64,000 nt of DNA, taken from Maribellus maritimus (GTDB taxonomy: Bacteria; Bacteroidota; Bacteroidia; Bacteroidales; Prolixibacteraceae). Both the position numbers and the translations under genes were made by a program. Shown here one piece after another: positions 1-8,569 of the stretch (position 1 is its first letter; every line of letters begins with the position of its first letter). The stretch spans positions 1-64,000 of the forward strand of contig NZ_JAIKLE010000013.1 in the NCBI RefSeq assembly GCF_022267315.1. Reading direction: 5' to 3'. Below the pieces are notes generated by a model. That model did not search any database. It saw only the letters and a list, made by a program, of their open reading frames with translations, and was not told the DNA's origin.

Positions 1-187
1 AATAGAAATGCAACCCGAAACCATAATGTCAATAACCGGAAACAAACACTACCTAAAAAATTTCAATGCGGCATTTTGTATTTAAAATGGTATAAATTTC
101 TCGCAGGAAAAAGTTTTTGAGGCATGGAGTAATCCGAAACATTTAAAAAACTGGTGGGGCCCCAATGGATTTACAAATACATTTCAC

Positions 188-499
188 GTGTTTGACTTTC
201 GCCCGGGTGGAAAATGGAGCTTTATTATGCATGGACCCGACGGTACCGATTACGCAAATGAGTCGGTTTTTGTAAAAATTGAAAGACCATCAATGATTGT
301 GTTTAATCATGTAGTATTGCCGCATTTTCAAATTGCAGCCTCTTTTGAAAAATTGTCGGCTGCAAAAACCAAAGTGAGTTTCAGAATGCTTTTTAAAACG
401 CCCGAAGAATGTAGCCAGGTGAAAAAATATGCTGAAGGTAAAAATGAAGAAAATATGGATCGGCTGGAAGAAGAATTAAAAAATGTAATGATTGAATAA
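188..499 (+). CDS. SRPBCC/AHSA1-domain protein, 5' end disrupted
   Basis: The product matches the AHSA1 (Hsp90-ATPase-activator-like) branch of the SRPBCC fold, a small hydrophobic-cavity family of mostly unknown ligands. Recognisable blocks are FDFRPGGKWSFIMHGPDG and the C-terminal acidic helix. The only usable start is a GTG at 188, but family-like sequence continues in the same frame upstream, with EKVFEAW at 110-130 and LKNWWGPNGF further on. That upstream part is closed off by a TAA at 83-85, itself in frame with an ATG at 8. The annotated ORF therefore lacks the first helix and strand of the domain. It is either a decaying gene or one using a non-standard start. A VOC gene follows 21 bases downstream. 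Confidence 0.6.
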   Translation: MFDFRPGGKWSFIMHGPDGTDYANESVFVKIERPSMIVFNHVVLPHFQIAASFEKLSAAKTKVSFRMLFKTPEECSQVKKYAEGKNEENMDRLEEELKNVMIE

Positions 500-520
500 T
501 TTACTCTCAAAAATATAGTC

Positions 521-1360
521 ATGAAAAATCAAATATACCCGTGTCTTTGGTTCAACGGAAAAGCCAAAGAAGCAGCAGAATTTTACTGCTCAATTTTTAG
601 TAACACCAAGATTACTTCAGAAAGTCCGATGGTCGTCAACTTTGAATCAGCCGGACAAAAATTTATGTGTTTAAATGGAGGTCCTCAATTTATCTTTAAT
701 CCTTCCATTTCGTTTTATGTAGTTTTTGAGAATGAAAGTGAAATTGATGCAGCGTGGGAAAAACTGCTTGAAGACGGACAGGTTTTAATGCCTTACGACA
801 AATATGACTGGAGTGAAAAATATGGCTGGTTGCAGGACAAATTTGGTGTTAGCTGGCAACTGGCGTTGGGGAAAATAGAAGATGTTGGTCAAAAAATTAC
901 TCCAGTTTTAATGTTTACGAAGACTCAGGCAGGAAATGCTGAAAAGGCAATCGGATTTTACACATCCGTATTTGACAACTCTTCTGTAGTGGGAATTATG
1001 AGATATACAGCAGAAGATCCGGATACTGAAGGAACAATAAAACACGCACAATTTAAACTCAACAAACAGGTTTTTATGGCCATGGATAGTTCGCTTTCGC
1101 ATAATTTTAGTTTTAACGAAGCGATTTCCTTTGTGTGCGAATGTGACACACAAAAACAAATCGATTATTACTGGAAGAAACTTTCTGCTGTACCCGAAGC
1201 TGAGCAGTGTGGCTGGTTAAAAGACCAGTTTGGAATTTCATGGCAAATTATTCCGTCAGTCCTTGAAAAACTAATGAGTGATCCTGCCAGTTCGGAACGA
1301 GTTGTTCAGGCATTTTTAAAAATGAAAAAGTTTGATATTGTGGCACTGGAAAATGCTTAA
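521..1360 (+). CDS. Tandem PhnB-type VOC (glyoxalase-fold) protein
   Basis: A 279-aa protein made of two consecutive vicinal-oxygen-chelate modules of the PhnB/3-demethylubiquinone-methyltransferase-like type. Module one spans about residues 4-125 and opens with YPCLWFNGKAKEAAEFY. Module two spans about 128-250 and opens with ITPVLMFTKTQAGNAEKAI. Each contains the GWLKDQFGISWQ-like strand typical of this subfamily, at about residues 110 and 230. Such proteins usually lack demonstrated enzyme activity and often sit beside SRPBCC proteins and small regulators, as here. The ATG start follows the upstream gene by 21 bases, so co-transcription is likely. The substrate cannot be inferred. Confidence 0.9.
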   Translation: MKNQIYPCLWFNGKAKEAAEFYCSIFSNTKITSESPMVVNFESAGQKFMCLNGGPQFIFNPSISFYVVFENESEIDAAWEKLLEDGQVLMPYDKYDWSEKYGWLQDKFGVSWQLALGKIEDVGQKITPVLMFTKTQAGNAEKAIGFYTSVFDNSSVVGIMRYTAEDPDTEGTIKHAQFKLNKQVFMAMDSSLSHNFSFNEAISFVCECDTQKQIDYYWKKLSAVPEAEQCGWLKDQFGISWQIIPSVLEKLMSDPASSERVVQAFLKMKKFDIVALENA

Positions 1361-1385
1361 ACCAAATTTCAAAAGTTGAATTAGC

Positions 1386-1393
1386 TATATTTG
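1386..1393 (+). promoter_or_regulatory. Bacteroidota -7 promoter element (TATATTTG)
   Basis: An exact TAnnTTTG element lies 29 bases before the ATG of the Crp/Fnr gene. No convincing -33 TTTG at the usual spacing is visible, so this rests on the -7 box alone. Confidence 0.5.
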
Positions 1394-1421
1394 CATTCAG
1401 TAAAAACTTCTGAAACATTGA

Positions 1422-1982
1422 ATGCAAAAGCTAATTGATTATATAAACCAATATGCAAAGCTTGATGACGCTGCCATCCTTGAACTGGAATTAAGAGCGG
1501 AAATTGAAAAATTCAAAAAGAATGAGTTTATCCTCGAACAAGGAGAATATTGCAATAAAATCTGGTTTATAAAGTCGGGAATGGTCCGAAAATTTCATTT
1601 GCATGAAGGAAAAGAAATAACCGCCTGGATTCATGTTGTAAATGACATTATAACATCTTTGTATAGTTATTTTCATCAAACTCCGGCAATTGAATATTTA
1701 CAGGCCTGCGAAGAAACTGAACTTATTGGGATTTCAAGGGAAAACAGCAAAAAGCTAGCTCAATTTCCACAGTTTGTAACTTTTACAAATGTTTTAATGG
1801 GTGAACACTTTGTTAAAATTGATACGAATTCCAGGGAGTTTGGACTGATGTCGGCAAAAGAAAAATACGATTACCTGAAACAAATTTCGCCGGAAATGAT
1901 AAAACGTGCCAAACTGGGTCACATCGCATCATTAATGGGAGTAACACAAGAAACATTGAGCCGAATCAGAAAACAAACCTAA
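1422..1982 (+). CDS. Crp/Fnr family transcriptional regulator
   Basis: A 186-aa one-component regulator. Residues ~20-115 form a cyclic-nucleotide-binding-type beta barrel (FILEQGEYCNKIWFIKSGMV). The C-terminal helix-turn-helix includes IASLMGVTQETLSRIRKQ. No N-terminal cysteine cluster of the E. coli FNR type is present, so an iron-sulphur oxygen sensor is not supported. This is the common Bacteroidota cNBD subfamily, whose ligand is usually unknown. A perfect TTGAT-N4-ATCAA palindrome begins five bases after its stop codon and precedes the alpha/beta hydrolase gene, a plausible target for this or a related regulator. Confidence 0.9.
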   Translation: MQKLIDYINQYAKLDDAAILELELRAEIEKFKKNEFILEQGEYCNKIWFIKSGMVRKFHLHEGKEITAWIHVVNDIITSLYSYFHQTPAIEYLQACEETELIGISRENSKKLAQFPQFVTFTNVLMGEHFVKIDTNSREFGLMSAKEKYDYLKQISPEMIKRAKLGHIASLMGVTQETLSRIRKQT

Positions 1983-1986
1983 TTTT

Positions 1987-2000
1987 TTGATCTACATCAA
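1987..2000. promoter_or_regulatory. FNR-type box TTGATctacATCAA
   Basis: A perfect 5+4+5 palindrome identical to the classical FNR consensus, in the 65-base gap between a Crp/Fnr gene and the alpha/beta hydrolase gene. It is 47 bases before the hydrolase ATG. Site identity is seen directly; binding by the adjacent regulator is inference. Confidence 0.65.
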
Positions 2001-2047
2001 AAAAACTGCAATTATACATCCCGAACTTTGCCAAAAAATTAAAAACA

Positions 2048-2908
2048 ATGGCAAAGAATTTAGTATTCAAAACAGGAACAGGGAGAAAAGAAATCCTTAA
2101 TTATTACGACCAAATTTTAAATCGATGGCCACAAAACTGTAGAAAACAGTTTATAAAAACACGTTATGGTTTTACGTTTGTAATCGAGTGTGGAGTAAAA
2201 TCAAAACCGGCGTTGATTTTATTGCACGGAGCAGGCTCCAACTCAGCCATGTGGACTGCTGATGTAAATGAATACTCAAAAAATTACAGGGTATTTACCG
2301 TCGACATAATTGGTGAGTGTGGCAAAAGTGCGGAGAACCGGCCCGATTTTAAAAGTTCGCATTATTCCAACTGGTTGATTGACGTTTTTGAAGCTTTTCA
2401 ACTGGAGGATGCAAGTTTGGTAGGTTGTTCATTGGGTGGTTGGATTGCAATAAAATTTGCTACTCAACATCCGGAAAAAGTAAAACAACTGGCGCTGATT
2501 TCAACATCGGGAATTACCCAAATAAAACCATCTTTGATTTTTTGGCTGCTGGTAACTTCTGTTTCGGGGAAATGGGGGTTTAATAAAATGAATAAAATTG
2601 TTTACAACAACATACAACTCGATGAACAAACCATACAATTTACAAAACTCGTGAAACAGCATTTTATTCCGCGAACCGATGCACTTCCTCTGTTTACAGA
2701 TGCAGAACTGCAAAAAATTACAACACCTGTGTTTTTTATGGGTGGCGAAAACGATTGTTTTTTTAATTCAGAAAAAACAGCCAACCGTTTAAAAACCAAC
2801 ATCGAGCAAGCTGAATGTAAAATACTTGAAAATACAGGACATGTAATTACAGTTTCGGCAAACTACATTCTTACTTTTTTAAAACGTTGCGAAAATGAAA
2901 AAAATTAA
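2048..2908 (+). CDS. Alpha/beta hydrolase
   Basis: A 286-aa alpha/beta-hydrolase-fold protein. The oxyanion-hole region is LLHGAGSNSAMW. The nucleophile elbow is GCSLGG with Ser128, and the rest of the likely triad is Asp236 (in GGENDC) and His265 (in NTGHV). A cap region lies at about residues 160-215. There is no signal peptide, so it is cytoplasmic. The substrate (ester, epoxide or C-C bond) cannot be assigned. The next gene overlaps its end by 14 bases, implying translational coupling. The FNR-type box upstream suggests redox- or Crp-type control. Confidence 0.9.
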   Translation: MAKNLVFKTGTGRKEILNYYDQILNRWPQNCRKQFIKTRYGFTFVIECGVKSKPALILLHGAGSNSAMWTADVNEYSKNYRVFTVDIIGECGKSAENRPDFKSSHYSNWLIDVFEAFQLEDASLVGCSLGGWIAIKFATQHPEKVKQLALISTSGITQIKPSLIFWLLVTSVSGKWGFNKMNKIVYNNIQLDEQTIQFTKLVKQHFIPRTDALPLFTDAELQKITTPVFFMGGENDCFFNSEKTANRLKTNIEQAECKILENTGHVITVSANYILTFLKRCENEKN

Positions 2909-3212
2909 ATTCAGCGGAATTTTACAGGAATTTATCAACAAAGCAAACAATGGGAATAGTCAGGATATTGACTTCATTATAAAACACTTAACAACAGAAT
3001 CTTCATTACCAATGACACGTTATGTTGATTTTGCCCTGAGTTTGGTAAAAAATGAAGCTGGAATCCGGCAACTGGAATTTTATCTTTTCCACGGAAGTTT
3101 GATACAACGAAATTATTGCTCGTTATTTTTTAACCGCCGTGGCGACTGGCCCGTTGTAAAAAAAGCCTTTCAACTCGGATTAATCGATGAAATTCAAGCC
3201 TATTCAAGATAA
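2895..3212 (+). CDS. Conserved hypothetical protein, coupled to the hydrolase
   Basis: A 105-aa soluble, mostly helical protein that I do not recognise. It starts inside the last codons of the alpha/beta hydrolase (14-base overlap, different frame), so the two are probably translated together. Codon use resembles the neighbours, and motifs such as RNYCSLFFNRRGDWPVVKKA look like a real folded helical repeat. No catalytic or metal-binding motif is evident. Confidence 0.75.
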   Translation: MKKIKFSGILQEFINKANNGNSQDIDFIIKHLTTESSLPMTRYVDFALSLVKNEAGIRQLEFYLFHGSLIQRNYCSLFFNRRGDWPVVKKAFQLGLIDEIQAYSR

Positions 3213-3328
3213 AATGAATGTTAACCTGCAAACACTTAAGCAAACACAACAATAACACACTGAAAACCAGAAATTTTACAATTCATTAATTTTTGTTCGC
3301 AGAAAGAACATCGAATAAAAAAATGGTT

Positions 3329-3336
3329 TACATTTG
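3329..3336 (+). promoter_or_regulatory. Candidate -7 promoter element (TACATTTG)
   Basis: An exact TAnnTTTG match 59 bases before the ATG of the GNAT/ATP-grasp fusion gene, in an otherwise empty 180-base gap. No good -33 element is visible. Confidence 0.45.
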
Positions 3337-3394
3337 GTTCAGTTTTTTAGGTCAAAAAATAGGTTTTAACTTTTATATCGTTTAGACAAATCGC

Positions 3395-5350
3395 ATGAAG
3401 ATTACGATTCGAAAATCAGCGTCCAGCGACCTTGATTTTCTTGAAGAATTGGAACAAAAATGTTTTCCTCGTTTTCAACAAAGTACCCGGCGGGCTATCC
3501 GCTACAGTCTGTCAAGCCCTTTCCAAAATATAGTCGTTGCAGAAATCCTCAAAAACAAAAAATTCATACCAGTAGGCTCTGCTACGTTGTTTCTTTATCC
3601 AAAAACCTTACGTTTGTTTTCAATCGGCGTATTCCCTGAATACCAGGGACAGGGAATTGGCAAACAAATTATGGAAGCTATTTTAAATATGGCAACCACC
3701 GGCAAATTTGAACGAATTTCATTGGAAGCAAGAAAAGCGGACAAAAAATTAGTTGAATTTTATAAAAACGCAGGATTTACAATAACTGAAGAATTGCCTG
3801 ATTATTATTCAAAAAACGAAGACGGTCTGCGAATGGTTTTTAAACTCGAAGATCACCAGGAAAAACAAAGTATTTCAAATATTATTATTGTTCGCGATCC
3901 CAAAAGCTGGAATCTGGAAATTGAAGGAGTTAAAGTAATTTCATCGCGGAGTTACATTACTGACCCCGAATTTCAGTCGTTAAAAAATGTGCGGATTTTT
4001 AATCTTAGTAACTCGTACCAGTACCAAAAAATGGGGTATTATGTGTCGCTCCTTGCATCGGCGCGTGACCACCGGGTAATTCCTAACGTTACAACTTTAC
4101 GCGATTTTTCAAGTCTTTCGTTGGTAAGGTCCATTTCCGGTTATGTAGATGATAATATTCAAAAAAGTTTAAAACACGTTCAGCAAAATAAGATTAGCAT
4201 TTTTGTTTATTTCGGGCAGTCGGTAAATCCCAGATTCCGTTTGCTGGCACAAAAATTATATCATTTGTTTGAAGCCCCGTTAATCCAAATCGACTTTGTA
4301 AAAAACGAAAAATGGATTGTGCAGAAGGTCTCACCTTTAAGCCTGAAAAAGGTAAATCCGGAACATATGGAAAAGGTGCAGGAATTTGCAAAAAACTATT
4401 TTTCAAAAAAACGTTTTAACCGGCCTCGTTTTAAAAACTACAAATACGACCTGGCCATTCTGGTTAATCCGCAGGAAAAAAATCCCCCCTCCTGCCCCGA
4501 TGCTTTGCAAAACTTTAAAAAAGCTGCTGAAAAAATCGGTTTTTATGTTGAATTTATTACCAAAGACGATTTTAGCCAGTTGCCTGAATTTGATGCGCTT
4601 TTTATACGCGAAACCACAAATGTAAACGATCACACCTACCAGTTCTCACGTTCAGCGTATGCAGAGGGATTAGTAGTTATTGATGACCCCTGGTCGATTC
4701 TGAGGTGCTCCAACAAAATTTTTCAAAATGAACGCCTAAAACAAAATAAAATAAAAACACCTGCTACTGTTATTTTGGCAAAATCAACTTACCATAAATC
4801 AAAATCATTACATCTGAATTTTCCACTGGTTTTAAAACAGCCCGACAGCGCATTTTCACTGGGAGTAGAAAAAGTAAATAATAAAGAAGAATTGGATGCC
4901 TCGCTAAAAAAACTATTTAATTTATCGGACCTTGTTGTGGTGCAGGAATTTATGCCGTCGGAATTTGACTGGAGAATTGGTGTTTTGGATCAAAAACCAT
5001 TATACGCCTGCAAATATTACATGGCAAAAGACCACTGGCAAATTTACGACTGGAATACGGAAAGCAACGAAAATTATGGTGAATCAGAAACGCTGGCGAT
5101 TGAAGAGGTTCCTGAGATTGTAGTAAAAACTGCTGTAAAAGCTGCTTCGCTCATTGGTGACGGTTTGTACGGAGTTGATTTGAAAATGATAAATGGTGAA
5201 GTATATATTATCGAAATAAACGACAATCCAAACATCGATGAAGGAATTGAAGATTTGGTTCTGAAAGATGAAATTTATATCCGGGTTATGAAATCCCTCT
5301 TTAACCGGATTGAGATCAATCGTAACATCGCCCAGTTTGTAACGGTTTAA
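3395..5350 (+). CDS. GNAT acetyltransferase fused to a RimK-like ATP-grasp ligase
   Basis: A 651-aa cytoplasmic fusion. Residues 1-150 are a GNAT domain, with the acetyl-CoA loop around IGVFPEYQGQGIGKQ. Residues ~160-340 resemble the RLAN domain found at the N-terminus of RimK-like ligases. Residues ~360-640 form an ATP-grasp core: LVLKQPDSAFSLGVEKV in the nucleotide-binding lobe, VVQEFMPSEFDWRIGV, and the metal-binding strand IIEINDNPNID. ATP-grasp ligases join a carboxylate to an amine through an acyl phosphate, so this protein could both acetylate and ligate an amino-acid-like substrate. That combined activity is inference. cysQ and cysC follow in the same orientation. Confidence 0.88.
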   Translation: MKITIRKSASSDLDFLEELEQKCFPRFQQSTRRAIRYSLSSPFQNIVVAEILKNKKFIPVGSATLFLYPKTLRLFSIGVFPEYQGQGIGKQIMEAILNMATTGKFERISLEARKADKKLVEFYKNAGFTITEELPDYYSKNEDGLRMVFKLEDHQEKQSISNIIIVRDPKSWNLEIEGVKVISSRSYITDPEFQSLKNVRIFNLSNSYQYQKMGYYVSLLASARDHRVIPNVTTLRDFSSLSLVRSISGYVDDNIQKSLKHVQQNKISIFVYFGQSVNPRFRLLAQKLYHLFEAPLIQIDFVKNEKWIVQKVSPLSLKKVNPEHMEKVQEFAKNYFSKKRFNRPRFKNYKYDLAILVNPQEKNPPSCPDALQNFKKAAEKIGFYVEFITKDDFSQLPEFDALFIRETTNVNDHTYQFSRSAYAEGLVVIDDPWSILRCSNKIFQNERLKQNKIKTPATVILAKSTYHKSKSLHLNFPLVLKQPDSAFSLGVEKVNNKEELDASLKKLFNLSDLVVVQEFMPSEFDWRIGVLDQKPLYACKYYMAKDHWQIYDWNTESNENYGESETLAIEEVPEIVVKTAVKAASLIGDGLYGVDLKMINGEVYIIEINDNPNIDEGIEDLVLKDEIYIRVMKSLFNRIEINRNIAQFVTV

Positions 5351-5366
5351 AAAAAACAAAAATTAG

Positions 5367-5374
5367 TATCTTCG
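5367..5374 (+). promoter_or_regulatory. Candidate -7 element (TATCTTCG) with 5'-UTR hairpin
   Basis: A one-mismatch version of TAnnTTTG about 100 bases before cysQ. Just downstream, AATTTCA at 5379-5385 and TGAAATT at 5394-5400 could pair as a hairpin in the leader. Both are weak signals. Confidence 0.35.
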
Positions 5375-5471
5375 CCGCAATTTCAACAAATTTTGAAATT
5401 GTAATTGTTAAACGATTCTATTTGAATTCGTTGATAAATTATTTGTTTTTGAAAAATACCCCGGGGATAAA

Positions 5472-6266
5472 ATGGAAAACAAAACAAATCTGGAAATTGC
5501 GATAAAAGCCGCTGTTAAAGCAGGTGAAAAAATTTTGGAAATTTATAATGATTCGGATTTTTCGGTTGAAAAAAAAGCAGATAATTCACCCTTAACCATT
5601 GCCGATAAAAAAAGTCACGATATTATTCAGGAATATTTATCTAAGACTGAAATCCCTGTTTTAAGTGAAGAAGGGCGTAATATTGATTATTCAGAGCGAA
5701 AAGACTGGGAGCAATTCTGGATTGTTGATCCGTTGGACGGTACCAAAGAATTTATAAAAAAGAATGGTGAGTTTACGGTAAATATTGCTTTGGCGAAAAA
5801 CGGCAAGCCGGTAATGGGAATAATTTATGTTCCGGTTTCTAAAACATTATATTTTGGCGAGATTTCTTTAGGCGCGTTTATGTGTGAAAATATTAGTGGT
5901 GAAATTACGCTTGATTCAGTATTGAAAAAGAGTGAAAAATTACCAAAGCCCAAAAAAACGAAGAAATATTTTGTGGTTGGAAGTCGTTCACACATGAGTC
6001 CTGAAACTGAAGGATATATTAATGCGTTAAAACAAAAACATGCCGAAATTGATATTATTTCGAAAGGAAGTTCGTTAAAAATTTGTATGGTTGCTGAAGG
6101 TGTGGCGGACGAATATCCGCGTTTTGGACCAACCATGGAATGGGACACCGCTGCCGGACATGCTATTACAAACGCTGCAGGGAAAAAGCTTTGGCTGACT
6201 GATTTTTCGGAAGAATTAACATACAACAAAGAGAATTTATTAAACCCTTATTTTATAGTAAAATAA
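5472..6266 (+). CDS. cysQ: 3'(2'),5'-bisphosphate nucleotidase CysQ
   Basis: A 264-aa inositol-monophosphatase-superfamily enzyme that hydrolyses 3'-phosphoadenosine 5'-phosphate (PAP) to AMP. It carries the family metal-binding signature WIVDPLDGTKEFI, the upstream SEEG acidic motif (PVLSEEGRNID), and the C-terminal EWDTAAGHAI motif. Length is normal for CysQ. It is followed after 6 bases by cysC, so PAPS formation and removal of its toxic by-product PAP are paired. No sulfate adenylyltransferase (cysD/cysN) or PAPS reductase gene lies in this window. Confidence 0.93.
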   Translation: MENKTNLEIAIKAAVKAGEKILEIYNDSDFSVEKKADNSPLTIADKKSHDIIQEYLSKTEIPVLSEEGRNIDYSERKDWEQFWIVDPLDGTKEFIKKNGEFTVNIALAKNGKPVMGIIYVPVSKTLYFGEISLGAFMCENISGEITLDSVLKKSEKLPKPKKTKKYFVVGSRSHMSPETEGYINALKQKHAEIDIISKGSSLKICMVAEGVADEYPRFGPTMEWDTAAGHAITNAAGKKLWLTDFSEELTYNKENLLNPYFIVK

Positions 6267-6272
6267 ATAAAA

Positions 6273-6890
6273 ATGATTGAAGACAATATACATCCGGTGT
6301 TTGATAAAATTAAAGGCAGAAAATCAAAAGAAATCTATCTAAAACAACGAGCAAAAGTTATTTGGTTTACCGGTTTATCCGGTTCGGGAAAAACGACCAT
6401 TGCAAGTGCTCTTGAAAAAAGACTGTTTGAATTAAATTATTTCTGCCAGATTCTGGATGGAGATAATGTTCGTTCAGGAATCAATAAAAATCTCAAATTT
6501 ACTGCTGAAGATCGGATTGAAAACATCCGACGAATTGCCGAAGTTTCCAAGCTTTTTATGAACTGTGGAATTATCCTGATTTGTGCTTTTATAAGCCCAA
6601 CCAACGAAATTCGCGAAATGGCAAGAGAAATTATTGGCGATGAAGATTATCTGGAAGTTTTTATAAACACACCGCTTGAAGTTTGCGAAAACCGCGATCC
6701 GAAAGGATTATACAAAAAAGCCCGAACAGGTGAGATTAAAAATTTCACCGGAATTTCTGCTCCGTTTGAAGCACCAAACCATCCGTTTGTTGAAATTGAT
6801 AATTCAAATCCAAATATCGATAAAACGGTTACAGAGCTTTTAAGAGCAATTATTCCTGAAATAAAATTTGACCCTTTAAAAGAACTATAA
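6273..6890 (+). CDS. cysC: Adenylylsulfate kinase CysC
   Basis: A 205-aa APS kinase that phosphorylates adenosine 5'-phosphosulfate at the 3' position to give PAPS. The P-loop is GLSGSGKTT, followed by LDGDNVRSGINKNLKF, which contacts APS, and FINTPLEVCENRDPKGLYKKA, the lid segment. The length is standard and there is no fused sulfurylase domain. The start lies 6 bases after cysQ. PAPS can feed sulfation or assimilatory reduction; the window does not decide which. Confidence 0.95.
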   Translation: MIEDNIHPVFDKIKGRKSKEIYLKQRAKVIWFTGLSGSGKTTIASALEKRLFELNYFCQILDGDNVRSGINKNLKFTAEDRIENIRRIAEVSKLFMNCGIILICAFISPTNEIREMAREIIGDEDYLEVFINTPLEVCENRDPKGLYKKARTGEIKNFTGISAPFEAPNHPFVEIDNSNPNIDKTVTELLRAIIPEIKFDPLKEL

Positions 6891-7072
6891 CTCTTTTGCA
6901 TCTCTCTCATACTCATTGAAAAAAAAAAACACACAAACAGCTACTCCTCAATATATTAAATATAAGAATTGTGTTTCTTTCATTTTTAAAATAGACACCA
7001 TCTAAACAATCTTATGTTCTTTTTTGTTAACTTTTTTGATAAAATCGAAAAATAAAACTAAGACTTAAACAG

Positions 7073-8527
7073 ATGAAGATTGTTGTTTTAGGCGCAGGCA
7101 TTTCCGGTCATACTGCTGCCGCTTTCCTTAAGAAAAAACTCGGTAAAAAACACGATGTAATCGTAGTTTCTCCAAGTCAGTATTATCAGTGGATTCCTTC
7201 CAATATTTGGGTTGGAGTCGGAAGAATGACGGTTGATCAGGTGCGTTTTAAACTTGAAAAAGTATATAGACGTTGGGGAATCGTATTTAAGCAAGCCAAA
7301 GCCACGGCGATTTATCCTGAGGGTGATGAAAATACAAACATGGGATTTGTTGATATTGAATACACAGCTGCCGATAAAAAAGGCCAAACCGAAAAAGTAG
7401 AATACGATTTTCTCGTGAATGCAACCGGACCAAAACTAAACTTCGAAGCTACAGAAGGTTTGGGGCCGGGGAAAAAAACGGTCTCTGTTTGTTCTTACGA
7501 CCACGCTGCACACGCCTGGGAAGAATTGGAGAAAAGCATAAAATTAATGCAGGAAGGTAAAAAACAACGTTTCTTAATTGGAACCGGGCATCCAATGGCA
7601 ACCTGTCAGGGAGCTGCTTTTGAATATGCTCTGAACATCGCTTTTGAACTTAAAAGAAGAAAACTTTCGCATCTGGCGGAAATTACATGGATAAGCAACG
7701 AATTTGAAGTTGGTGATTTTGGAATGGGCGGTGCATTTGTAAAAAGAGGGGGTTACATTACTTCAACCAAAGTTTTTACTGAATCGGTTTTTGCAGAAAA
7801 CAATATCAAATGGATAAAACGTGCCGGAGTAAAAAAAGTGGAACAGGGAGTGGCACATTATGAAACGTTGGATGGAGAAGAAAAAACAACAGAATTCGAT
7901 TTTGCAATGCTTATTCCCGGGTTTGCCGGACAGGGAATAAAAGCTTACAACAAAACAGGTGAAGAGATTACCTCTACCCTGTTTGCAGCCAACGGTTTTA
8001 TGAAAGTTGATGCCGACTACAATCCAAAACCTTTTGAGGAATGGAGCATCAAAGACTGGCCTCAAACTTACCAAAACCCAACATATTCAAATATTTACGC
8101 CGCCGGAATTGCATTTGCGCCACCACATAGTATTTCAAAACCTATGAAAAGTGTAAATGGTACGGCCATATTTCCGGCGCCACCGCGAACCGGGATGCCA
8201 TCCGGAGTTATTGGTAAAATTATTGCTCAAAACATTGCACATGCTGTAAAAACAGGGAAAATAGAACACAAACATACGGCAAGTATGGGGAGAATGGGTG
8301 CAGCTTGTATTGTTTCTGCCGGATACAGTTTAACAAACGGACTTGGTGCTACGATGACTGTTTCTCCGGTTGTTCCCGACTGGGAAAAATATCCAGACTG
8401 GGGGCGAAACATAAAATCTACTGTCGGAGAGATTGGTTTGGCAGGACACTGGATTAAACTTTTCCTGCATTACATGTTTCTGCACAAAGCCAAAGGTTAT
8501 CCGTTCTGGTGGTTACTGCCTGAATAA
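7073..8527 (+). CDS. Sulfide:quinone-oxidoreductase-like flavoprotein
   Basis: A 484-aa FAD/NAD(P)-dependent pyridine-nucleotide-disulfide-family oxidoreductase. The N-terminal FAD-binding motif is VVLGAGISGHTAA. Three cysteines at residues 140, 178 and 412 (SVCSYD, ATCQGA, AACIVS) occupy places comparable to the three redox-active cysteines of sulfide:quinone oxidoreductases. The C-terminus is rich in aromatic and amphipathic segments (LFLHYMFLHKAKGYPFWW) that could insert into the inner-membrane leaflet. Predicted role: oxidising sulfide or a related thiol and passing electrons to quinone. A 52-aa ORF follows in the same orientation. Confidence 0.85.
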   Translation: MKIVVLGAGISGHTAAAFLKKKLGKKHDVIVVSPSQYYQWIPSNIWVGVGRMTVDQVRFKLEKVYRRWGIVFKQAKATAIYPEGDENTNMGFVDIEYTAADKKGQTEKVEYDFLVNATGPKLNFEATEGLGPGKKTVSVCSYDHAAHAWEELEKSIKLMQEGKKQRFLIGTGHPMATCQGAAFEYALNIAFELKRRKLSHLAEITWISNEFEVGDFGMGGAFVKRGGYITSTKVFTESVFAENNIKWIKRAGVKKVEQGVAHYETLDGEEKTTEFDFAMLIPGFAGQGIKAYNKTGEEITSTLFAANGFMKVDADYNPKPFEEWSIKDWPQTYQNPTYSNIYAAGIAFAPPHSISKPMKSVNGTAIFPAPPRTGMPSGVIGKIIAQNIAHAVKTGKIEHKHTASMGRMGAACIVSAGYSLTNGLGATMTVSPVVPDWEKYPDWGRNIKSTVGEIGLAGHWIKLFLHYMFLHKAKGYPFWWLLPE

Positions 8528-8569
8528 TAAAGTGATTGAATTGAATGAGTGAATTTAAAAAAGAAAAAA

